Shown here one piece after another: positions 23,446-36,532 of a DNA stretch of 64,000 bases. Numbering within the stretch: the stretch's first letter is position 1; each line of letters opens with the position of its first letter. Source of the stretch: Psoroptes ovis (taxonomy: Eukaryota > Arthropoda > Arachnida > Sarcoptiformes > Psoroptidae). Where the stretch lies: positions 1,612,001 through 1,676,000 of the forward strand of contig PQWQ01000004.1 in NCBI GenBank assembly GCA_002943765.1, given 5' to 3'. The notes beneath the pieces were generated by a model. That model was not told the DNA's origin. It did not search any database and was given only the letters and a program-made list of their open reading frames with translations. Both the position numbers and the translations under genes were made by a program.

Positions 23446-25154
23446 ATGGAACAATTCAATGGAACTAAAATTACAAAAATTTGTTGCATTGGTGCCGGCT
23501 ATGTTGGGGGTCCAACATGTGCTGTCATTGCTCACATGTGCCCGTATATTCGTGTTTGTGTTGTCGATTCGAATGCCAAACGTATCCAATCATGGAATTC
23601 GGAGCATTTGCCTATTTATGAGGTATTTTAAGATGTGTTTCATTTTGGCAATAGATATTCATCGTTTTTTCAATTTTAGCCTGGACTTGAAGAAATAGTC
23701 AAACGATGCCGCAATAAAAATCTCTTTTTTTCGGTTGAAATAGAAAAAGAAATTTCTAAAGCTGAATTGATATTTATATCTGTCAATACACCGACAAAAA
23801 CATTCGGTTTCGGTAAAGGTAAAGCGGCTGATTTGAAAAATCTTGAACACGTATCACGCATGATTGCACGCACAGCAAAAAGCAGTAAAATAGTCGTTGA
23901 GAAAAGTACCGTACCGGTGCGAGCTGCTGAAAGTATTCATCGTATATTGAGTGCTAACAAGAAAAATGGCGTCCATTTCGAAGTATTATCTAATCCAGAA
24001 TTTTTAGCTGAAGGAACAGCTGTAAACGATTTGATTGATCCAGATCGCATCCTAATTGGTGGCAATGATACATATGATGCTAAAATTGCTGTTGAAAAAT
24101 TGTGTGAAATCTATCAAAATTGGATACCAGATCATAAAATAATGTGTACAAACACATGGTCATCGGAATTATCAAAATTGGCTGCGAATGCATTTCTGGC
24201 ACAGCGAATATCATCAATAAATGCAATTTCAGCTTTGTGTGAAGCAACAGGTGCCGATGTGAATGAAGTTGCCAATGCTATCGGTTCGGATTCACGGATA
24301 GGTCCGAGATATTTGAATGCAAGTATTGGTTTTGGTGGTAGCTGCTTTCAAAAAGATGTGCTGAATCTAATTTATCTTTGTGAATATCTGAAATTGCCTG
24401 AAGTTGCTGATTATTGGCATCAGGTGATATTTCCACTATTTCAAATATTTCATGAACTAATTATTCTCATTTTTATCAGATAATCGCCATGAATGATTAT
24501 CAGAAAAGGCGTTTTGCCCTGCGTATTACTGAATGTATGTTCAACACAATAACAGGCAAACGTATCGCAATATTAGGTTTCGCATTCAAAGCAAACACTG
24601 GTGATACACGTGAATCACCAGCAAAATTAGTATGTCAACATTTGTTGGAAGAGGGTGCCAAATTAGCCATATATGATCCAAAAGTATTGAAAGAACAAAT
24701 CTATTCGTATGTATATGATTTAATATTGAATTAAATCATAATGATTTTTTTCTTAGTGACCTGTTCGATATAAATATACCGGATGCAAATAAAAGTCTTG
24801 AAGATTATGTACAAGTGGCCGAAACACCGTATGTTGCATCTACAGATGCACATGCAATCGTCATCTGTACTGAATGGGATGAATTTAAGGTATCTATCAT
24901 AACTATCGATATCATTATTTCATTAATTTTCAATCTATTTTTACGAAATAATTTTTCAGAAATTGGATTATAAGAGAATGTATTCGTTAATGATGAAACC
25001 AGCGTTCATATTTGATGGCCGAAATCTGATTAATGTAAAACAATTAGAAATGATTGGTTTTCATGTGGAAAAAATTGGACGTCAATCAAAATTGCAATCG
25101 AAATTTGGTACAACAAATTTGGCATCAACAGCTACGATTGAAAATGGAATCTAA
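23446..25154 (+). CDS. UGDH: UDP-glucose 6-dehydrogenase (five exons)
   Basis: UGDH oxidises UDP-glucose to UDP-glucuronate with two NAD+ in the cytosol, feeding heparan/chondroitin sulfate synthesis (Drosophila sugarless). Exons 23446-23622, 23680-24423, 24480-24706, 24757-24889 and 24960-25154 give 491 aa, close to the family's usual length. Introns are 50-70 nt. Key features: NAD-binding CCIGAGYVGGPTCAVIA; SVNTPTKTFGFGKGKAADL; VVEKSTVPVRAAESIHRI; SNPEFLAEGTAVNDL; TNTWSSELSKLAANAFLAQR; catalytic cysteine in GFGGSCFQKDVLNL (about Cys281); IAILGFAFKANTGDTRESPA; and VICTEWDEFK followed by AFIFDGRNLI. The ATG context is GAAAAATGG. The C-terminal tail after the fold is short and Ser/Thr-rich. 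All catalytic landmarks are intact, so it should be functional. Confidence 0.97.
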
Positions 25155-27321
25155 TTTATTTTTCATAATTAAAATGGAAAACTTTACAACCGAAATTTGT
25201 TCGAAAAAAAATTTATGAAAAATTTTCAATAATTTAAAAATTTAAAGTTTGATAGATTTCCTTCAAAAAATAAAAAATTTCCATTCAAATATCCTTTAAA
25301 AATTTGAAGTAATCAATCAATCGATCAATAAATATTTAAGCATTGAATAAAAAAAACATATTTTCATTTCTGTGAATATATCGACATTTCTATGAAATTT
25401 CGAATGAAAAAATTCAAATTCTTTGTATACCTTGAAGAAATTGTAATTCCCAATTAGAAAAAATTTATGACATTGACCTTCATTATCAGTGATTATTATT
25501 TCCAACACTTTCAATGACAAATTATTTCAACAAAACATTGCAAAAATAATCGTTTATTAATCATTTGACATATTCAAAGATTAATATTTGGATTATCATG
25601 ATTATCTTTTATCCTTGATATTATTTGATATCTCCGATAACATTTATCATTTTCATAGAATTTCATAAAATCCAATTCTATTGGATTAATCATCGAGAAG
25701 CGATGCATTCATATTTCTATGGTTACCCATCGAAGATAAAAAAACATCATTATCATCATCATCATCGACATCATTACTATTATTGATGCTATCAAGGCAT
25801 AAATTAGACAATATATAGAAGAGGAAATCATTAATCTCGATAAAATGACAAGTTTAAATAAATCAATCGACATAAATGTCGTCACAAGCGCCAATATTTG
25901 AATATAAATTGAGCAAATTTATGGGGAAAAAACCAGCAAAAAAGGAAAATGACAACAAAATAAATTTCCATAACAACTAGACAAATCGACCACTTGTTGC
26001 TTGATGATTTATCTATCGATCATTATTAATTATTATTTATTATTATTATCACCATCATCATCATCATCATTCGATTTCAATTTGATTGATTTTATTGAAA
26101 AACTTTGAATTATTGATATCACAATATATGTTGAAATTCAGGAAATTCAACGTTTTAGCAATCATCATCCTCATCATACATCGTTTGGTGCATCCATACA
26201 ATTTATTAAATTATAATAAAATATACTTCAAGTTTTTCAACTTTTTCATTCTCTTCTACTCTTCATCATCATTCCTCTTGTATTATTTATTTTTTTCCAT
26301 CAAAAAGTTTCATCAAATTCATTTCACATGTTTATTCATTTATTTATGAATTCTCACTTTGGAAAAATTCACCCAAACACATAAACATCAAACATTAACG
26401 AACGATTTGCAAGCAATCGGTAATAAATAACTTTGATGTATTTTTTTTCAATACAAAAAAAAAATCAATGACAATTTTGATTTCCAACAAAACAAACACA
26501 TGTTCACAAATATATTATTATTTGATGGATTGGCAACAAGTTTAGCATTAAAAAGTTTGCAATTGTGTAGATGTGTTCATCATATGTGTTTTCGTGTGTA
26601 ATTGTCAAACTCTTGCAATTGTTTACTTATCAATTTTTTTTTCATTTTAATGTTTGGTTCTGTTTAGTTTCATTTTTTTTTTCATATTCGAAATTCATAG
26701 GAATAATTCATAGATAATGAAATCTATATTGAAATAATATTGATGATTGAAATTCGTTTGTGAATCGATTCGTTACGATACAATTTTTTTTTTTTTTTGA
26801 ATGAATATGAATTATCGATTTTTCAATGTACAATCATATTTTCCTGATGGTTTCTATCGATTTTGTTGTATTATTTTTTTTTGCCATTCATTCATTCGTT
26901 CATTCGACGTTTTAAATGTTTTTACGCACTTATAAATGTTAATAATTTAATTACAATTTAATATTCAATGTTCGTAGGAATAAAATAAATAAATTATATT
27001 TACCTTCAAAGATTTTCGATATAGAAAAAATCACAACCAGAAAATAGATGAAAAAATAAACAAATCATTTTTGCTTCCTAGTTTTGATTTATTTTTATTT
27101 TTTTTTTTCATTTGGTTGTCATCGTTAATCAAACTGAATTTAATTTTTTGTGTGATAATTTTGAATCAAATTTTCAATTCATCATTTTAGCATACATCAC
27201 ATCTATTTACGTCAAGAATTTTTTTTTGTTTCTTTTTGAAAATTGATTTCGGATTTTGTATTTAAATAATCGAAGATTCTTATAATCATCAACATCAAAT
27301 CATCATCTCTGATTTTATTTT
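25155..27321. other. Intergenic between UGDH and the KRAP-motif exon
   Basis: UGDH 3' UTR (AATAAA-like motif near 25267), then AT-rich DNA with ATC trinucleotide runs (25745-25765, 26050-26070). No coding exon recognised. Confidence 0.5.
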
Positions 27322-27739
27322 ATGAGAAAAAAAATGAATCAATCTAAACGACAAAAAGAATTAATATTGTCCAATCAATATTATTCAAGTATTAATTCAG
27401 ATGTGTCGACATCATCAACGTCATCGACTTCAAGTAGTATTGAATTATTATTAGAATCAAGACGGGAAAACCCATTCGAAATATTGCTTGGTCTTGGTTT
27501 TGGTCATAATAATGATCACAATAAATCATATAACAATGAATACAGTAATGAATATTGTTCATTTAATAATCAATTGAAACGAATACCGGCAAGATTTTTT
27601 CAACAAAAGTCATCAGCAAAAGGTGTAAATATTAAAAATATGAAATTATTACGTGATAATATTGATTGTTGTGGTGAACAACAAAAATTACCACAAACAC
27701 ATTCATCATATCCAGATGGTAATTATGATGATTATCAAT
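27322..27739 (+). CDS. First coding exon of a KRAP/ITPRID-like gene
   Basis: The open frame begins MRKKMNQSKRQKELIL (27322; the Met at 27334 is an alternative) and carries RRENPFEILLGLGFG, then LKRIPARFFQQKSSAKGVNI. This matches, to my reading, the IP3-receptor-binding (KRAP_IP3R_bind) motif of ITPRID1/2 (SSFA2/KRAP) and TESPA1: an acidic/polar residue pair, a D/N-P then L-LxLGFG, R-I-P-x-R-F-F and AKG. Those proteins tether IP3 receptors to actin near the plasma membrane. A strong donor (CAAT-GTAAGTAT) ends the exon at 27739; reading through gives a stop at 27759 (145 aa). I could not find the following exons in the next 12.8 kb on +. It is therefore either a gene with tiny or distant exons, a truncated relic, or a short single-exon protein. 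Confidence 0.6.
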
Positions 27740-29347
27740 GTAAGTATAATAGAATTTAATTCATTAAAATTAATTAAACTAATCAATGATTTATTCAATT
27801 AATGACAATTGTAGCATTCTATATGCATCTGTTAAATTATCAACAATCAATGGCAAACAATTCATCGATGATATATGACTATTATTAATGATTATTAATC
27901 AAAGTTTGAACATAGTGAAAATAATTGCAGCAATCATTTTTGAAATGAAAATACAAATTTGATAATATTTATCAGAAAAAAAACTGGCAAAAAAAATATC
28001 AAACAATAATAAATCTGTGATATTAAAAATACATTTTTTTGTAATATTGTAATTTTTCAATTTCGTAATTTTGTAATTTTGTAATTTTGTTTATAAAATT
28101 TCTCATAATTTCATTTGATGTAATTCTGTCATTATGCAAATCAAATCAACATTGTTTTTTTTTTTCATATTTATAATCATTTTCCTGATTATATAAATAA
28201 ATAAAAATTATTTTTCATGATACAATTTGTTGTTTACTTCCGATCTGGAAAAAAATGTACATTAACATAAAAATTCATGAATATTCATAAGTACTTTTTT
28301 TTCGCATTCAGTCATATGGCATTTTTTTTTGTCTTTTTTCTCAAAGGGTTACAAAAAACAAACATACATATGATAATATTCAAAAAAAAAATCATAAGTT
28401 CATCATATGTTTTTCAATTTTTCACGAAAAGAAAATTTTTCCATGATATGAATCTCACGAGAATTAGAAAGAAAAACAAAATCATTTTCCGGAAATTTAC
28501 ATTTTTAAATTTTAAAAAATAAATAATTATTCATTCATTTATTTATTTATTTATTTACACCGAAATGATATAAATCTTTTTTGTCAAAATAAAAATAAAA
28601 TTAGTTACAATTCAATTGAACATCATTTTATTCATTCAAACATGTCTTTTTTTTGCATATATACGATATTCCAACATTTGTTTGGATTCAAATTTAACTT
28701 TTAAAAAAAAATCAATTTTATGATTTTCATTTTTGGAAATCGTTTGATTCTGAATCATTACATTATGAAATGAATTTCTCATTAAATTCTTTGAATTTCT
28801 TGGAAAAAATATGCATTAAATATTCGTCATCAAATAATGAAAATTCATATGATTCAATTGTGTATCAGTCAAATCAAGAGAAGAAAAAACAAATGTAAAG
28901 ACACAAAAATTTTTCAATTTTTTTTTGGCCAAAATATACATATTGAATTCATATGTTAAAACCAAAATTAATTTAAACAATTCATTTCGATTTGATATAC
29001 AATGCGTACGTTATTTTCAATTTAAATAATAACATTTTATTTGACGTAATTTTTTTTTTTTGTTGTTGTCGTTGTAATTGTGAGTTAAAATAATGTTATT
29101 AAAACAATACAATATATATGCATGAATCCTAATCATGAAAAGAATTGAAAAAACGAAAATTTAAGGCAAAAAATTTCCGCCATAATTAAGTTTTAATTAA
29201 AATAAATGTATTGAAAAAATAATGAATAAATTAATGAACAAATTAAATTATAATTTTAATTTGTTTTTATGATCTTCTTTTTCTTTGATTAAATTATCAA
29301 AAATGACATTGATGATTGTATCAATATTCATGTACATACATTCGGAA

Positions 29348-29424
29348 GGTTGTCCTAAAAGTTCATTCAGGCAAAATCAATGAAAATCTACATTGAAAAT
29401 TGGCCAGAACTTTTTGGACAACTC
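29348..29424. mobile_element. Mariner-like MITE (copy B)
   Basis: Left GGTTGTCCTAAAAGTTCATT and right AGAACTTTTTGGACAACT are imperfect inverted repeats. The unit is about 77 bp and has no coding capacity. Confidence 0.6.
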
Positions 29425-30791
29425 AATAGCAATTTTATAAACAATATCAGTAACCAGAATTGTCTTTGTTTGATAACAAATATTTATTTATTTTTTTTCG
29501 ACCAAATTCTTATGTAAATTTAAAAACTAATTTAAAAAATTGAATTTTTTCTCTCCTTTTTGTAAAAACATGAATCCAAGATAAGATCAATTGTATATGA
29601 TTTGAAAAAATATTATTACAAATGAATATATTACAATTTACATAGAAAATAAAATAAAATGAATGGGATTAGTTTAACGATATCAAGAATTTAATTTAAT
29701 TTCATTCAAAATTTGTAACTCATTTGTGATGTGTACAACGGATTGTGGATAGGTACATGCACACACACAGATATAAATACTGTTCTATGTTAAATGATGC
29801 TTACAGAGTGATAATGCAAGAGAGAAAGAGAAACATTATAATCAAGAGAAAAAAATTCTAAGAAAATTTTTATTAAAAGTCACATGTCACACATTAACTA
29901 TTCAACAATTATCATAACATCATATATCATATATTGATGTTATTAAATAAATATGATTATAATTACAATTTATTTATTTATTAATTTATCAAAATGATTT
30001 ATGAAATATATACGAAAAGAAATCAAAATTTTCAAATTACAACTTTACAAAATGAATGAATGAATGAATGAATCAATCAATTTGTATAATTGTAAACGAT
30101 TGAATTTCGATTGATTCAATCATTATTATTATTATTACTATTTTCACGCAACATACAAGATGGCCATGAATTTTTTTTTTCATTTTCTTCATATATTCAT
30201 CTTTACATGTGTATATGACACATGTGAATAAGATGTTTGAAAGAGAGAGAGAGAAAAAAAAAATGAAATTTTCAATTGATAAGAATACATATTAATCAAT
30301 TGACAGGTTAATTGTCTGTGTGTGTGTGTGTTCATTAATATTTGTATGATATACGAATATGAATGAAATTTTTTTTTTTTTGAAATTTAATCTTCAAATT
30401 TCTATTACTTATTCAAGTTAAATTATCCAGTTTTATTCAATTATCTTAATTGAAATTTTTGATCTGATAAATGAAAATTTATCAGATATATGTTATATTT
30501 GAAATTAATGAAATTGTAAAAAGCGCCAAATCATATATATATATACACAAACACACACACACACAGACATATGTAGCAAATGTAAGATGAAAATACACAA
30601 CAACACACACATACACAAACTGTGGCTTTATTTCTTCTATTCAAAACCTTTATTAATAATACTTGTACAATAATATGAATTATATGTTGTAAATGTTCGT
30701 TTGTATTATTTTCAAAAAAAAAATAATAATAATAATCATCATAATCATAATCAATTATATTCATTTATAATTTAACTCTTTCGATATTATT

Positions 30792-30809
30792 ATTATAAAA
30801 TACAAAATA
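30792..30809 (+). repeat. Left 18-bp target-site duplication
   Basis: ATTATAAAATACAAAATA is repeated exactly at 31235-31252, flanking the retrotransposon fragment. Confidence 0.85.
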
Positions 30810-31234
30810 TCTATACACTTAATGAATTAGTGCAGGACATTTTTCGTATCGTGTGTAACCATCGTGGCCATATTTGTCTGAAATGGACAAGGTCGCACTG
30901 TGGCAACTTTGGTAATGATCTAGCTGATAAGTTTGCCAGGGTTGCTGCAGTCGACCTTTCGGATGTTTTTTACACCCGAGTGCCCATGATGACACTATGC
31001 CAAGCGTCGAAGTTGGACATACTGAATCTTTGGAATCAGAGATGGACGGAGACTGCTGATGGCCACACGACGAAATTGTTCTTTCCAACAGTTGGATCGC
31101 GAATCAATACCAACTTTAGTCCCGATAGGGATTTGACAAGACTGCTGACAGGGCACGGCTGATGTGACCATACTATTGCCACCCTTGTGATCACGGAACA
31201 AGGGTTGTCTTGCTTGTTCATCATCATCATCATC
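30810..31234 (+). mobile_element. 5'-truncated non-LTR retrotransposon with RNase H remnant
   Basis: This ~425-bp block is visibly GC-richer than its surroundings. It encodes, in one frame (30812-31162), the C-terminal end of a LINE-type RNase H: ELVQDIFRIV, LKWTRSHCGNFGNDLADKFA (His and Asp of the RNase H active region), then QASKLDILNLWNQRWTE and a final LLTGHG where the frame stops. The usual C-terminal zinc knuckle is missing, so the ORF is broken. A hairpin (ACCCTTGT at 31181-31188 and ACAAGGGT at 31198-31205) and a (TCA)n tail (31218-31234) mark the 3' end. An exact 18-bp direct repeat on both sides supports insertion by target-primed reverse transcription. The R1/I/LOA-like clade assignment is inference from RNase H being present. 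The element is dead on arrival. Confidence 0.85.
30812..31165 (+). pseudogene. Retrotransposon ORF2 3' fragment (RNase H end)
   Basis: About 117 codons are open, lacking endonuclease, reverse transcriptase and the C-terminal zinc finger. The stop after LLTGHG falls where related elements usually continue. It is not a host gene. Confidence 0.8.
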
Positions 31235-31252
31235 ATTATAAAATACAAAATA
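31235..31252 (+). repeat. Right 18-bp target-site duplication
   Basis: Exact copy of 30792-30809. Confidence 0.85.
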
Positions 31253-32009
31253 ATGAATGATGATACAAAAAAAAAATGAAAAACAATGTAAAAAAATATC
31301 CAATTTCTTTCATTTATTTGTCCATTAAAAAAAAATGATAGCCTTTGGCTATTCTGTAAATAGTAATACATTATTATTATTATGCTTATTATGATTAATA
31401 ATGTTAAAAACAATAATGATTCATTACATTCGATTATGTGCATAGCCGATGCATACAATTGTCTGTAATTATTTGAAAATTATTATTAATGATTATTATA
31501 AACTAAAAATCGATGCGCCTCATTCTAATTTCATTAGCATCCATTCTTATTTCAATTCTAATTATTATTTTGGGTATTGGATTTCTTTTTGATGAGCAAA
31601 ACGCATAATTCATAAATCACTTATTGGAAAAAAAATTGATTCATTCGAAATGATCATTCATCAAAATGATAAAGCTGTCGAACTATGAATTCAATTGATT
31701 GAATTTGATTGAAAATTTTCAAAGGTTTTCAACTTGAAAATAATAAGAATCTGATTATTCTTATCATTTATTCAATTAAATTTTTTGTTTTGTGGATCTA
31801 AGATTATTATCATCGTTATCTTCATCAGCATCGTACAAGTTTCAAGCATCTTTGTGTGTGTGTGTGTGTGTGTTTATATTCATTTGCTTCATGAATTTTG
31901 TTTATTTTTCTTTCTTTTTTTCACTTTTCCATACACTTGAAAAAAGGGGCAAAGAAGTAAATGATGAGAATAAGAAATAAGAAAAAAAGAAAAACTGGAT
32001 GGACTGGAA

Positions 32010-32031
32010 TTTTTTTTTTTTTTTTTTTTTT
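32010..32031. repeat. Poly-T run (22 T)
   Basis: T homopolymer. No flanking features identify it as a retroelement tail. Confidence 0.85.
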
Positions 32032-35000
32032 GAAAATTCAAATTGAATTGAAAATTTTCAATAAATAAATTGATCAAGAGAATAATAATGAAAACATCTT
32101 TGAACACTTAATACTTTATTTTTCTCATATACAACACACACATACTTATTCAATACATGTTTTCATATTTATTCGTGTATTAAGCATCTTTTTTTTTGTC
32201 TGTATTGTGTCTGTGAAATTGAATTTTAAAGAAAAAAATTAATCTTTTTTTGTATTTTTTTTTGTCGATTAATTTTACTTTTATTCAATAAAAAATATAA
32301 GTTTGTATGTAAAAATGTATGTATGTGCATTTGATACGTACATATATATACGTGTAAATATTTGTGTATAAATTCACGTTTTTATGAATGTATGTATCGA
32401 TGATGATGATGATGATGATGATCATTACCATTATATGAATCAATACTGAATGAAAAAATGAATGAATAAATCAATCAATAATAATGATAATCTTTGCAAA
32501 AAGTAAAATTTGAAAATCTTTAAAAAAAAATTCAAAGAATGAATGAATTGAATCCATTTTTAAAAATTCAAAATTTAATCGATTATTGAATCGTTTTATT
32601 CGCTTTTCAATTCATTTTTTAAAAATGAAAATATATCACTGAATGTGTATGTGTTCAATGTTCAATATATTTGTTTAAATACTGAATATATTCCAATGAA
32701 AACGCCAATATATTTTTAAAATTCACATGTATAAATATATATTATATATATGAATGAATGGATGAACATTCATTTCATATATAATTCACGACAGAAAAAA
32801 TATTAATTTTAATAATAATAATTGCAAATATAATTGTTCATTCACATTTCATTCGAATAACTTCTTGTGAATATTTTTTTTTTTTTTTTTTTGTAAATTG
32901 AATATTGAGAAATAATAATTTTGCACGTGTTTTTTATTTTTATTTGAATTTCATTTCTCTCGAATTAATAATGAAATATCCAAGATTTCTTATTATTATC
33001 ATCATCGATTTCTTCTTGTTTAAAATTTCAAATCTTTAGTGCGTGTATTATGTGGTGCATTTTTTATGTTTGAAATTTTTCAAAAATAAATTTAGAAAAA
33101 AAAAGATTTCAAATTCTTTTCTTATTGTTGTTGTTGATGGTGTTGTTGTTGTTTTAAAATTCATTCATTTTATTTCTCAAAAATTCAAAAATTTCAAAAT
33201 TGGTTCAAATGAAATTCTTTGAAATTGAATTCATCGATTTCATCGTATATTTAGTGCAAATGAAATTTTTGTTTTTCAAATTTCACGTAAACGTGTTTGA
33301 GATTTTGTTGAAATTCTGAAATCAAATTTCCAGATTTTGGAAAATTTTAAAATTTTTCAAAGATTCCAATTATTTGAAAAATTCCAAATTCATCTTAGAC
33401 TAGGTAAGTTTTCCTTTTTTTTAAATTTTTTCATTATTCAAATATCATTTTTTTAGGCGCCAAATTTGAATGTAGAATTTTTTTTTTTCAAATACATTCT
33501 TGTTTATTCTCAGAAATGAAATAAAATGATTAATTAAATGTTTTTCATTTTAATTCATTTAAAAATGAAATTCCGTAAAAATTTTCTGTGAAATTTTTTT
33601 TTAAATGAGAAACGAAACTTAAAAAATGAAAAACTGCGCACAATTAACCTCAAATAAATTTCAAAAATGCACAGACATACACACACACATATTTTTCTTT
33701 TTTTAATAACCCAAAGAATCATTGGCATTATTTTGCTGCCACGCAAAATATACGCAATATCCTTTCATAATAACAACAACAAAAAACAGACATAATACAA
33801 CCAACACTCAGACATATACAATCATCTATATATATAACACGATCAATATTATATATGTGTATCACAATCACAAACTTGACAAAATAAAAAATCGAAAATT
33901 TTACCAGAATTTTTTTTTTTGATTATTCAAAATTACACATACATTGAATTCGTATGCACATGTAATGCAATTCTATTCATAGATTCACTGCTTACCACGA
34001 TGATGATGATTTCTGTATTTCAATTTCAAGCGGAAAATATTGAATATATTTGAAATATATAACAAAAATATTTATTTATAGCCAAAAGAAACGACAAATA
34101 ATAATAACAATAATGAATTTAGGTCAAATAGTCTAGTAAATAACAAACATTAATAATAATAACAATAATCATGATGATGATGATGATGATTATAAATATT
34201 TTTATTTTTATTATTATCATGATCATTATTAATATAAATAATTAAAAAAAACTAAATAAATATATGAGAAAATATATACAAAAATTAATGATGGAAACAT
34301 TGAAAATAGCTAAAAATATATATTCATGAATATATTCGTATATACACTTGAAGATGTGTGTGAATAGAAAATAATTTAGTAATAATGGGTAAAATAAGAA
34401 AGCAAAGAATTTGATATTTTTATACATTTTTATAATATAATAATTATGATGATAATAATGGAAATAATAACGATGTTTCCGATTGGATTTCTTCGAGTAG
34501 AATTTTGATTATGATTATTAATATTTACATTTGCTCAACATTATCAATGATGTCATTATTAATTTAAATCAAATAAGAATATTAGATGCAGCCTTTGTTT
34601 AGGTTTTTTTCCCACATTTCTCAAAGGACCTTTGAAGTATCTTTCTTGTTTTTTCCAGAAAAAAAAATGTTTACGAGTCCAATGATTGCTTTTTTTCTTG
34701 AATAAGGTCATAAACAGTCAAAAGAAATTAATGTCTTCAAATAAAAGGGTTGAACATTTGTTCATTCATAGAAATTAAATATTCATAACTTTTCATTGAT
34801 TGAATTGATTATCAAAAAAATGAAAATTGTTCATTTTTGATTTTTTTTTCTTATGTCATTTTCATTCAATTCATTCAATGAATTATGAATGATGTTTCGA
34901 ATTTTTCCATTAAATGATTCAATTGATGAATGAAAAGTGTTTGACTTTTTGATGCTTCGCAATATGTTTATCAGATTATCATCAATCATAGATGATGATG

Positions 35001-35957
35001 TTCATTATCATCATCATCATTGATATATATGTCAAATATAATTTATTCAAAATATTCATCAATTTTTTTTTCATTTGATTTGATGGAAAATTTTTGTTTT
35101 TTCAATATTATCATTTCTACATTCTGAAATGTCAAATATTATATTCATTCATTTATTTATTTAATGAATATATTTGTAATTTTTTATTAAATTCAATTGT
35201 AATGCAAATATTCATTTACTTACACACGCTCACACATATATGCTTATTATTTGAATTATCATGGAATGATGTAAATGTGACTGAAAAATACATTTTAAAA
35301 TATGAAATTATTTTTCAAAAAAAAATAAAAATAAAAATTTAGTCTAACTCATCATTATTATTATTATTATGATTATGTTTATAATAAATATTTACAATTC
35401 ATCATTCATACAACCGAATATTGAATATAACCGTATCATAACCATAATATATACCATTTCTAAGCTATAAATCAAAATCAAAATACATTTTCATAAATTA
35501 CATTTTCACAATTTACATTTGCATTTGCACTAATATTTATGCGTGTTTTTATGATATTCATAATACGTGTAATTTATCAAAAAGTATTATCATGTTTGAA
35601 TATGTTCATGTGTACTATGTGTGTGTGTGTGTGTGTAGTATATGCTTACCGCATACACTAAAAATAAAAATGTACCTGTACATTCTCAAATCATTATTAT
35701 TAATATGATTGTTATTATTATTATGGTTATCATTCGGTAAAAAATTGATGTTTTCATTTGATTTTTCTCCAAATGAAAAATGAAAAAATTTGTTTTGATT
35801 TGATTTTTATTTTGAAAATAGAAAAATCAAATAAAAATAAAATTCAAATCATATTTAATATGAAAAATATAATATATAAATAAATGAATAGATAAAATTA
35901 CATTTACAATTTGAATCCCAAATGTAAATTGATAACAAAATACATGTGTATTTATTT

Positions 35958-36031
35958 GGCTGTCCGAAAAGTTCATTCCGCTTATTCAATAGAGTTGCTC
36001 ATAAAAATCAGCCACAACTATTCGGACAGCC
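35958..36031. mobile_element. Mariner-like MITE (copy C)
   Basis: Left GGCTGTCCGAAAAGTT and right AACTATTCGGACAGCC form inverted repeats with the outer 11 bases exact. The 74-bp unit has no ORF. Confidence 0.65.
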
Positions 36032-36446
36032 TAGTACATCGTTATATTTTTTTTTCAATAATTGTTAATAACTGTCTATATATTGCATGTATTAGAAAGT
36101 TAGATGGATAGATAGATGGATATATATACAAACATGTATGTATCTATCAAGAATAATTGATTACATGTACATGATTTCATCATATAAGCAGCAGCAGCAG
36201 CAAGACAAAATGTTCATTTTTCTAAATTTCATCTGCAAAAAGAATAAATATGAAATTCTTTTAACACCAGAATATTGATTGTGTATAGAAATAAAGAAGA
36301 ATATAGAACATTTTAAATAAATAAATATTGTAATAATAAATAAATCTATATGTACATGTACATGTGAATTCATTCATTCATTCATTCATATATATATGAA
36401 TTTCACCTAAATAATATATAATCAAAGAATATTCTTTGAATAGAAA

Positions 36447-36532
36447 TATTAGGTTGTCCCATAAGTTCTTGTCGTTTTTCTAATGAAAAAAAAAATTCAA
36501 AAAACGACAAGAACTTAGGGGACAACCTAATA
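36447..36532. mobile_element. Mariner-like MITE (copy D), near-complete palindrome
   Basis: It runs from TATTAGGTTGTCCCATAAG to CTTAGGGGACAACCTAATA, with the arms continuing inward as TTCTTGTCGTTTTT and AAAAACGACAAGAA. Arms of about 33 bp surround a short A-rich loop. TTAGGTTGTCCC-type ends with flanking TA are typical of mariner relatives. It is very similar to the copy at 55086. Confidence 0.75.

Noticed and set aside
25709..25894. 61-codon Met/Ile-rich minus-strand ORF
   Set aside because: Derived from an ATC repeat; no homology.
31036..31458. Minus-strand ORFs over the retrotransposon
   Set aside because: Antisense to the RNase H frame, which has clear LINE motifs.
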